A stretch of 6,267 nt of DNA from Bdellovibrionales bacterium. GTDB lineage: Bacteria; Bdellovibrionota; UBA1018; CAIMNF01. Both the position numbers and the translations under genes were made by a program. The DNA is taken from contig CANGWP010000125.1 in NCBI GenBank assembly GCA_947457605.1, forward strand, positions 1 to 6,267, in the 5' to 3' direction. The notes beneath the pieces are model-generated. The model was not told the origin of the DNA. It did no database searches and was given only the letters and a program-made list of their open reading frames with translations. This document shows, piece by piece, positions 1 through 6,070 of the stretch (positions are counted from its first letter, which is position 1; every line of letters starts with the position of its first letter).

Positions 1-327
1 AAAGGAAGGCATGGAAGAGAGTTCAAAGGGCAGGATCGCATCCGCAAAGTATCCTGCAATCGTTGGACCCTCGAGCCGGAGCGAACCGAAGCGGGTTTCA
101 AGTTTCTTCCACGAAAGATATCGATACCAAGGAAGCAGAATCACGGTGTAGGTGTGGGATTCAAGGTGCTTTAAAAAATCGGCCTCGCTGAAACTGGCCG
201 GAATGATTTCAAAATTGTACTTGGGCCTGAGCACGGAGACGAGCTTGGTGAAAACCCCTTTTCGGTCATGGGGAAGGCGGTCATCCATGAAAAACGCGAT
301 TTTCGGCGACGAATCCTGAGGGTTCAT
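1..327 (-). CDS. Unrecognised protein, N-terminal 109 residues (partial, runs off left edge)
   Basis: This reading frame is open from an ATG at 327-325 to the left edge with no stop, so only the first 109 codons are present. I do not recognise the family. The visible part alternates predicted strands and helices: a strand near residues 9-13 (KIAFF) followed by MDDRLPHD, a helix near 23-33, a strand near 38-43 (NFEIIP), a helix near 48-56, a strand near 61-66 (TVILLP), a helix near 71-80 and a strand near 88-93. This suggests a Rossmann-like or receiver-like alpha/beta fold, which is inference only. No signal peptide or membrane segment is visible. The first ATG is preferred because the next one (residue 14) would remove the first strand and lacks a ribosome site. 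AAGGGA lies 7 bases upstream of the chosen start. The gene is divergent from the helicase-nuclease gene, so a shared function is not implied. Confidence 0.75.
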   Translation of the reverse strand, partial: MNPQDSSPKIAFFMDDRLPHDRKGVFTKLVSVLRPKYNFEIIPASFSEADFLKHLESHTYTVILLPWYRYLSWKKLETRFGSLRLEGPTIAGYFADAILPFELSSMPSF

Positions 328-369
328 ATCCTCTTCCCTTATCGTCAAAATTAAGACAAACTTTAGCCC
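328..369. promoter_or_regulatory. Divergent intergenic region, presumed to hold two opposing promoters
   Basis: These 42 bases separate the start codons of two divergent genes. The centre (about 345-365) is A/T-rich compared with the flanking coding DNA. I could not find a convincing -35/-10 pair with standard spacing on either strand. The promoters therefore either diverge from the sigma-70 consensus or extend into the neighbouring coding regions. On the plus strand no Shine-Dalgarno-like purine block precedes the GTG at 370, so the rightward mRNA may have a very short leader. The assignment rests on gene arrangement, not on motifs. Confidence 0.35.
335..340 (-). promoter_or_regulatory. Probable ribosome binding site of the leftward gene
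   Basis: Read on the minus strand, AAGGGA ends 7 bases before the ATG at 327. A second purine block, GAGG, lies closer, only 2 bases from the ATG, which is too near for ideal spacing. The purine-rich stretch supports the chosen start of the partial leftward gene. Confidence 0.45.
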
Positions 370-3207
370 GTGAACGAAAAACAAAGAGTCATTGTCGAAA
401 CCTTCGGGAAGGGGCTTGCGGTCGTGGCCGGAGCGGGCTGCGGGAAGACCACAACTCTTGTGGCCAAGTGTGCGGAACTGCTGCGACAAAAGCCAAAGGC
501 CCGGTTTTGTGCCGTATCGTTCACCGAGAAGTCGGTTCGCGACCTGAAGGAGTCCTTGAGTTCAAAGCTCGGGGGCATTGATCTTCAGGATCATTGGGTG
601 AAAACCATTCATGGCCTGTGTGCTTCGATCATTCAGGAATTTCCGGTATCAGCAGGCCTTCAGGGCGGAGAGCGCATCCTGATCGAGGATGAGTCAAATC
701 GACTGTGGGCGCGAAGCCTTGAGGTCCTGTGGAGCTCAAATGACAACGTCGAAATCAGCGAGGCGCTCGATCGATTGCTGTTGGTGTATTCCCGCGAATC
801 TCTCGAGGGGCTCTTTCGGAAGCTCAAGAACCTGATGTCATTTGGAGTTTCTGAATTCATTTCAAAATCCTTTGACCGCACCGAGGTGCGAGACCTCTGG
901 CTGGTCTTTGAATCGGTCTATCAGCGCTACCAGCAGGCGAAGAATCGCGATGGTGGGCTTGATTTCAATGACCTCGAGCTTCGCGCCGATCGGGCCCTTT
1001 CGGATGAACGGGTTCGAAAGTATTTTCATTCCCGCTTTGAGCTCGTGATGGTCGACGAGTTTCAGGATACCAATCCCCTGCAAGGCAGGATCCTCGAGCA
1101 ATTCGTGAAGCCTGGCCTTAAAAACCTCTGCATTGTGGGTGATCCGAAGCAATCGATTTATCGGTTTCGGGATGCGGATGTTTCGGTTTTTCAGGATCTC
1201 ACGGCAAGACTTTCCTCCCGCCACATCCTCGATGAGAACTATCGTTCAAGGCCCCCCATCATTGATTTTGTGAATGAGGTCTGTGCGCCCGCGTTTCAAG
1301 CATCAAACCTTCCGTATGAGCCCCTGATCGCAAGAAAGGATCCGGCCGGGTCGGGCTCAGTGTCGATTCTGGAATGGAATGAGGAGCGGGATCTTGCCGA
1401 GTATCTTCTGTCCGAAAAATCCCAAGGCGTCGATTTGTCGGAATTTGTGATTCTTGCGCGCTCAGTGCGAAGTCCGAAGGCGCAAGAATTCTTAAAAGCC
1501 CTCGAGGATCGCGGAATCCCGTTTCTGCTTGGAAGCGGGGGGCGTTTTTACGAGGACCCGCGGGTTCTTGAAGCAATTGCATTCTTGAAGGGCTGGCTCT
1601 CAACCGAAAACACCATCTCGCAGGTTACGGCGCTCAGGTCACCGTGGATCGGTGTTTCGGATGAATGGCTTCTGAAAAGCAAGGGGGCCTACTTCAAGAA
1701 CTTTTTTGAAAGTGTTGATCATCCCGTGGCCCGGGCGCTCCGGGATTTTTATCTTTCATCGGGGCGGACCTCCCACATTCGTCCTGGCCAGATCCTCTCC
1801 GAACTTCTGAAGGTGGAAGGATTGGAAGAGGAGTTTTACACCCCGCTTGTGGCCCTTTGGCACAAAGTCGAGGAATGGAGTAGGCAGGGGCTCCGTTTTG
1901 AGGCCGTGGTCCGGCAGCTGACCGATGCGGTTGAGTCCGGAAAGATCGAGAAGGAAGTTCCATCGCCCGCCGAAAAAGGGATGGTTCGCGTGATGACGGT
2001 GCACGGCTCAAAAGGATTGCAATTCCCGCGCGTGATCCTGCTCGATTTTGACGGGCCTTCGCGGAATTCCACTCGAAGCGGCGATCTGATTTGGGATCGG
2101 AAACTCGGCGTTCACCTTCTCCATCGGGACGAAGACGGGGCACCGCTAAAAGAGGATTCCGAAAACACCGAATGGAAGGAACTCGAGAAGAAAGCCGCCA
2201 TCGCCGAGAGCAAGCGCGTGTTTTATGTTGCGCTCACTCGTGCGCAGGAGCGGTTGATTCTTCTTTGGAAAAAGGATGTGAAGGATTCGAAAAAATCCGA
2301 AGCGCCCGGATACGATCCGTTCTTGGAGGACAACTGGCGCGCATGGGTAAAGGCCACACTCGTGCCGGAGGCACTTCAATGGAGTCAGAAGGAATCACAA
2401 ACGGATTCCGAATCAGCTCCCACGCCGTCGTCCTCAAAACATTTCAGAATTTCTGATTTTGATCCAAGATCCTATCGTGCCCGTCACTCCCCGAGCGAAT
2501 GGCTCATTTTGAATCAGTGTGCGCGTCGCTACCGCAAACGGTTTACCGCACTTGAGCTTGAATCGGATCCCGGGTCAAACACAGTCGACTTTGATGCTGA
2601 ATCTGCGTCGGGAAAGGGAAAGATCTTTAGTGCCGAAAAAGGCGAGCGCATCCACAAGTTCATCGAGGAAAAACGGGATGCCGAGCTCATCAAAGAATTT
2701 TCCACGCCCGAATTGGGGCAGGAATTTGTTGCAAAGCTTCGAAGCTTTCTTCGGGAATCAAGCCCGGTGATTCGAAGCTATTCGGAACTTGCCTTTGAGG
2801 TGCCCCTTTCTCCGCGGGAAGCGCTTGTGGGAATGATGGATCGTCTGGAGGTGGATTCAGAGACCAAAACCATTAGGGTCGTCGATTACAAATTCACCTC
2901 AAAGCCCGAGAAGGCTGAAAGGTTGCTTGAGCATTACGCGCTGCAGCTTCGACTTTATGCTTATGCAGCCGCAAAGCTCGTTTCGTTCACTCCCGAGAAA
3001 ATAGAGGGCTATCTCATTCATTTTACCGAAAAATCCTTTTCCATTCTTCCCGCTCCGAATTCGTGGTTTGAAATAAAAAATCTTCACTCCGAAGTTTCAA
3101 AGTTATTTACTCAGGCAAAATCCAAGGACGAAACTCCGAGCGCTGGAGACCACTGCAAATACTGCGAAGTTCGGGAGTCTTGTCCGGTCCAAAGCGGCAA
3201 AGGTTGA
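370..3207 (+). CDS. Single-chain AddA/UvrD-like helicase with C-terminal Fe-S PD-(D/E)XK nuclease
   Basis: The 945-residue protein is a superfamily 1 DNA helicase fused to a RecB-type nuclease, probably unwinding and degrading or resecting DNA ends in the cytoplasm. Helicase motifs occur in order: Q motif at Gln5; Walker A AGAGCGKT (20-27); Ia FTEKS (51-55); TIHGLC (79-84); LDFNDLE before motif II; Walker B VDEFQDTNPLQ (from 228, acidic pair D229/E230); III GDPKQSIYRFR (257-267); IV DENYRSR (288-294); V TVHGSKGLQF (543-552); VI VALTRAQERL with arginine finger R624. The nuclease (about 705-945) shows GERIHK (H762), GMMDR (D824), VVDYK (D839, K841) and QLRLY (Q859, Y863). C717 with C929, C932 and C938 form the pattern of the AddB/Cas4-type 4Fe-4S cluster. 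AddA proteins are usually about 1,200 residues, so this one is compact. GTG370 is the earliest possible start because a TAG lies in frame just upstream, and the Q motif requires it. There is no clear ribosome site. No addB partner lies in the window. An alternative label is RecB-like or PcrA-like helicase. Confidence 0.93.
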   Translation: MNEKQRVIVETFGKGLAVVAGAGCGKTTTLVAKCAELLRQKPKARFCAVSFTEKSVRDLKESLSSKLGGIDLQDHWVKTIHGLCASIIQEFPVSAGLQGGERILIEDESNRLWARSLEVLWSSNDNVEISEALDRLLLVYSRESLEGLFRKLKNLMSFGVSEFISKSFDRTEVRDLWLVFESVYQRYQQAKNRDGGLDFNDLELRADRALSDERVRKYFHSRFELVMVDEFQDTNPLQGRILEQFVKPGLKNLCIVGDPKQSIYRFRDADVSVFQDLTARLSSRHILDENYRSRPPIIDFVNEVCAPAFQASNLPYEPLIARKDPAGSGSVSILEWNEERDLAEYLLSEKSQGVDLSEFVILARSVRSPKAQEFLKALEDRGIPFLLGSGGRFYEDPRVLEAIAFLKGWLSTENTISQVTALRSPWIGVSDEWLLKSKGAYFKNFFESVDHPVARALRDFYLSSGRTSHIRPGQILSELLKVEGLEEEFYTPLVALWHKVEEWSRQGLRFEAVVRQLTDAVESGKIEKEVPSPAEKGMVRVMTVHGSKGLQFPRVILLDFDGPSRNSTRSGDLIWDRKLGVHLLHRDEDGAPLKEDSENTEWKELEKKAAIAESKRVFYVALTRAQERLILLWKKDVKDSKKSEAPGYDPFLEDNWRAWVKATLVPEALQWSQKESQTDSESAPTPSSSKHFRISDFDPRSYRARHSPSEWLILNQCARRYRKRFTALELESDPGSNTVDFDAESASGKGKIFSAEKGERIHKFIEEKRDAELIKEFSTPELGQEFVAKLRSFLRESSPVIRSYSELAFEVPLSPREALVGMMDRLEVDSETKTIRVVDYKFTSKPEKAERLLEHYALQLRLYAYAAAKLVSFTPEKIEGYLIHFTEKSFSILPAPNSWFEIKNLHSEVSKLFTQAKSKDETPSAGDHCKYCEVRESCPVQSGKG

Positions 3208-3244
3208 CGGGGGGCCTCCTTTTTGGTTCACTGTGGCCTACACC

Positions 3245-4894
3245 ATGGCTGAACAAAAGAAGATCTCAAGCTCCTCAACCGCTGAATATTTCTCAAAAAA
3301 TCTCCAACAGGTCGGATTCTCAAGTCCGACCAAGGCGGTTCTGACCACCCTGAAAGAGGCGGTTGATAACGCTCTCGATGCTTGTGAAGAGCATCACATC
3401 GCGCCTTCTCTTCGGGTTGAGATTGACCGTCTGGGTGCTGGATCCATTAAAAATTCTGAACGAATCCGCGTAGTGGTGGAAGACAATGGTCCGGGAATCG
3501 ACGCAGACGATTTACCGAAAGTTTTCGGCGAATACCTGGCCTCCTCCAAGTTCGGTCGCGGTCGCTGCACCCGTGGACAACAGGGGATTGGGATTTCTGC
3601 AGCTACCACCTGGGCCCAGCTTACCTGTGCCCAAGGTGCAAAGGTCATTTCAAAGACCAAGAACATGCGGAAAGCCGTGTCCGGCATGATAGAAGTCGAT
3701 ATCAAGAACAACAAAGGCGTGATGAAGAATCGCGAAACCTTGGATTGGGATCGTCCTCACGGAACCCGCGTCGAGTTTGTTTTCGACGGGCGGATCCAGA
3801 TCAATGGCGAAGCGGGGCTTTTGAATTATCTTCTCGGAACCACCCTTGTGAACCCCCATCTGCAGCTGGAGTACAAACTTCCGGACCAGGAAGTTCAAAA
3901 GGTGGAGCGGGTATCGAATGACGTTCCCGCCATTCCGGAAGCCACTGAACCGCATCCCCACACCATGAAGCTCGGGGAATTCATCGCGCACTCCCATTTG
4001 TTCGGGCGTCAGAAGGTTTCGGCGTGGCTCAAAAAAGGATTCAGTCGCGTTGGCGACAGCGTGATCGAGGAGATCTCAAAGAAGAAGGAGCTTGGTGTAC
4101 CCAAGACGAATTTTGAGAAACTCGTCGATCAACTCGCAGATGGCGATCTGAACAAGCTCTTTAGTGCCATTCAGAATACCGAACTGAAAGCGCCCTCCAC
4201 GAACTCGGTTCTCAGCATCGGGGAAGATGCGATGTCAAAGAGCATTCAGCGCTTGGGCAAGGTGGACTTCTTTTCAGTCGTCACCCGAAAACCCACGATT
4301 TGCGATTTCAAACCAGTTCAAGTGGAAGTGGCGATTGCCCGCCTCGAACAAAAAGGTTCGGATGCGGACAATCCAGCGCAACTCCTGCGGTTTGCAAACC
4401 GGGTGCCTCTTCAGTTTGACAAGTCCGCTTGTGCCATCGCGCAGGCGCTCTCTTCGGTGAATTGGCGAGCCTATGGTCTTGCGCAACCAAAGGACGCTTT
4501 CCCCTTGGGTCCCTATATTTTTGCGGTATCGGTGGTCAGCCCCTTCATCAAATTCAAGAACGCCTCAAAAGAAACCATTGATGCATCCGATGAATTGGTG
4601 GAAGAGATCCGTCGTGCCCTGATCCAGGCCGGCCAAAAGCTTTCCCGCTACATTCGTGCCGAACACAAGGCAAACGAGCTTGAGGAAAAAATCCGCTACA
4701 TCGAGCAGTTCGGACCGATTCTGGTCGAGGGACTTGCACGGATCACTCAGGCCAAGGAAGACCAGAAAAAGCGTGCGCGCGATGGACTCATGAAGATCCT
4801 GGGGCGCGACACCAATGAGACTGAAAAAGAGCTTACGGACGCAAACAAGAAGCTCGAAATTCAAAAAGCAAAAGATTCCGAGGAGCAACCATGA
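3245..4894 (+). CDS. top6B: DNA topoisomerase VI subunit B (GHKL ATPase)
   Basis: This 549-residue protein is the ATPase and gate-controlling subunit of the type IIB topoisomerase VI, acting as an A2B2 complex with the product of the next gene. The N-terminal Bergerat fold has the N box with E38, D41 and N42 (KEAVDNALDAC), G1 box EDNGPGID (D80, G82, G84), G2 box TRGQQGIGIS (from 109) and HGT at 172-174. A helix-two-turn-helix segment follows (about 225-300). The transducer domain carries VTRKP (346-350), LLRFANRVPL (from 380) and ASKETI, whose K442 is the probable switch lysine contacting ATP. The C-terminal 100 residues are helical and charged, as in archaeal Top6B; length is close to the archaeal 530 or so. 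An in-frame GTG at 3233 would add four residues. ATG3245 is preferred because it matches the usual MAE-like beginning, but neither has a good ribosome site. The 37-base gap after the helicase contains six Gs followed by CCTCC and five Ts, not a recognisable terminator, so co-transcription is likely. Departures from the family consensus are listed in the findings. Confidence 0.95.
   Translation: MAEQKKISSSSTAEYFSKNLQQVGFSSPTKAVLTTLKEAVDNALDACEEHHIAPSLRVEIDRLGAGSIKNSERIRVVVEDNGPGIDADDLPKVFGEYLASSKFGRGRCTRGQQGIGISAATTWAQLTCAQGAKVISKTKNMRKAVSGMIEVDIKNNKGVMKNRETLDWDRPHGTRVEFVFDGRIQINGEAGLLNYLLGTTLVNPHLQLEYKLPDQEVQKVERVSNDVPAIPEATEPHPHTMKLGEFIAHSHLFGRQKVSAWLKKGFSRVGDSVIEEISKKKELGVPKTNFEKLVDQLADGDLNKLFSAIQNTELKAPSTNSVLSIGEDAMSKSIQRLGKVDFFSVVTRKPTICDFKPVQVEVAIARLEQKGSDADNPAQLLRFANRVPLQFDKSACAIAQALSSVNWRAYGLAQPKDAFPLGPYIFAVSVVSPFIKFKNASKETIDASDELVEEIRRALIQAGQKLSRYIRAEHKANELEEKIRYIEQFGPILVEGLARITQAKEDQKKRARDGLMKILGRDTNETEKELTDANKKLEIQKAKDSEEQP
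4881..4885 (+). promoter_or_regulatory. Ribosome binding site of top6A, inside the end of top6B
   Basis: AGGAG lies 5 bases before the ATG at 4891, ideal Shine-Dalgarno spacing. It is within the last codons of top6B. It fixes the top6A start and is the only strong plus-strand ribosome site in the window. Confidence 0.75.
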
Positions 4895-6057
4895 GCACTT
4901 CAACCCGCAAAGGCGGAAAACTTCAGAGTGAAATCCCAGGGCTGAGCAAGGCGCTTTGCCTGAAGCTGCTGAACGATCTCGAAAAAGGCAAGCGTCCGGT
5001 ACTTCACGCGACAAAATGCTCGCTCGACAATTCCATTTACAATCACAAGGTGGGGTATCTGACCCCTGGTGGAAAAAAAGTCGCAACCGAGTTGAACGTG
5101 AGTTCGGTGAAAAAGATGTCGCGTGCCGTGTTCATGCTCGAAATCCTGCTACGAAACATCGAGAGCGGCGCGGTAAACACGAAGCGCGAGTTGTACTACA
5201 TGAGCAAGGGTGAAACGAAAAACACCCCGATGCTAAAGCCCCTTGATTTCACCGAACAGGGCGAGAGCGATGAGACCATCGATTTCCTCTGTGAGATCCT
5301 CGAGTGTTATCGCGAGGAGTTCAATTGCTATGCCAACGATCGGGGAGGGCAGACCTACTCCCAGCACCTGGTGGTGACCGAAACCCTCCCGGACGGGGAC
5401 ACTGCCGTTGTGGATCTTTCAAAACTTGGAACATCGCCCTTTCAGCCAAAGAACCGGCCTCAGAACCTGAAGCTTTCCGCCAAAAAGAAGATCGATTTTT
5501 GTCTGATCGTCGAGTCCGAAGGTACCGCCAACACTCTTGTCGCAAACGGTATCACCAAGCGGCACAATTGCATTGTCATGGGTGCGCAGGGCGTTCCGTC
5601 GAATGCGGTCCGGGGATGGGCAAAGCTCATTCAGGACCAGCTCGATGTGCCGATGTATTTCTTCGGAGATTTGGATGCGTACACCCTTCAAAACATCTAT
5701 CGGACGCTGAAGGCCGGTTCTGCGGCCTCCTTGATTCGAAATCAGGACTACAGTGCTCCGGATGTGAAGTTTCTGGGCGTTTTGCCCGAGGACATCAAAC
5801 GCTATGACTTGTTTGATTATCCGGTAAAGGAAAACGACATGCAGGAAGTACGGGCGCTCAAAAAAGCCGATGACGCGCTTAAAAATGATCCTTTCTTTCA
5901 GGACAAACGGAACAAGGGGCTTGCCGACATTTTACGGTGGCTCTACAAGAACAAGCGCCGATGCGAGCAACAGGCCTTTTTTTCGGTGAACCCCAAAGAT
6001 CCGACCATGCCGGAGAAGATCATTGTCGATAAAATCAAGCGCGGCGAGTTTGTCTAA
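4891..6057 (+). CDS. top6A: DNA topoisomerase VI subunit A (Spo11-like DNA-cleaving subunit)
   Basis: This 388-residue protein is the cleavage subunit of topoisomerase VI and a Spo11 homologue; its length matches archaeal Top6A (about 389). The winged-helix (5Y-CAP) domain carries TKRELYYMSKGE; by family comparison the second tyrosine, Y103, is the nucleophile that bonds to the DNA 5' end. The TOPRIM domain begins at LIVESEGTANTL, with metal-binding E208, and continues to FFGDLDAYTL, with D260 and D262, followed by IYRTLKAGS. Other family blocks are GAQGVPSNAVR (231-241), LGVLPEDIKRY (295-305) and a helical C-terminus with KRRCEQQAF that normally supports the dimer. No catalytic residue is missing, so an active enzyme is expected. 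Its ATG overlaps the end of top6B by 4 bases (ATGA), the usual arrangement for translational coupling and fixed subunit ratio. The B-then-A order is that of many archaeal operons. The shorter JetD/Topo VI A-like defence nucleases are unlikely here because the full Top6B partner is present. Confidence 0.96.
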   Translation: MSTSTRKGGKLQSEIPGLSKALCLKLLNDLEKGKRPVLHATKCSLDNSIYNHKVGYLTPGGKKVATELNVSSVKKMSRAVFMLEILLRNIESGAVNTKRELYYMSKGETKNTPMLKPLDFTEQGESDETIDFLCEILECYREEFNCYANDRGGQTYSQHLVVTETLPDGDTAVVDLSKLGTSPFQPKNRPQNLKLSAKKKIDFCLIVESEGTANTLVANGITKRHNCIVMGAQGVPSNAVRGWAKLIQDQLDVPMYFFGDLDAYTLQNIYRTLKAGSAASLIRNQDYSAPDVKFLGVLPEDIKRYDLFDYPVKENDMQEVRALKKADDALKNDPFFQDKRNKGLADILRWLYKNKRRCEQQAFFSVNPKDPTMPEKIIVDKIKRGEFV

Positions 6058-6070
6058 GGCAATCGCTTAG
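6054..6070. other. Small inverted repeat spanning both convergent stop codons
   Basis: CTAAG (6054-6058) and CTTAG (6066-6070) are perfect inverted arms around a 7-base loop. The left arm contains the TAA of top6A and the right arm contains the TAA of the leftward gene (TTA on the plus strand). The stem is only 5 base pairs, with a short TTT on the plus side and no T tract on the minus side. It may be a weak bidirectional terminator or may simply reflect two TAA stops facing each other. Confidence 0.25.

Noticed and set aside
862..2143. Several minus-strand open frames of 80-150 codons inside the helicase gene
   Set aside because: All overlap conserved helicase motifs on the opposite strand, have no ribosome site that stands out and no recognisable product.
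3209..3224. G-run, CCTCC and T-run as a rho-independent terminator after the helicase gene
   Set aside because: The G and C blocks are directly adjacent, leaving no room for a hairpin loop, and the complementary stretch is too short for a stable stem.
3204..3232. TTGACG with TTCACT 17 bases downstream as an internal promoter for top6B
   Set aside because: The -35 element is good but the -10 element matches only three of six consensus bases, and the start point would fall almost on the start codon. The support is too weak.
4565..5086. 173-codon minus-strand open frame across the top6B/top6A junction
   Set aside because: It lies antisense to two well-supported genes with intact motifs, and its product shows no family resemblance. 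It is a shadow of the coding frame.
5304..5807. 167-codon plus-strand open frame inside top6A
   Set aside because: It sits out of frame within the TOPRIM-coding region, with low-complexity Arg/Gly/Ser-rich translation typical of a shifted frame.
370..6057. Gabija or Wadjet defence system
   Set aside because: Gabija needs an OLD-type ATPase/TOPRIM protein, and Wadjet needs SMC-like JetABC with JetD. Here a complete Top6B ATPase and full-length Top6A are present, and no SMC, kleisin or OLD domain is seen.
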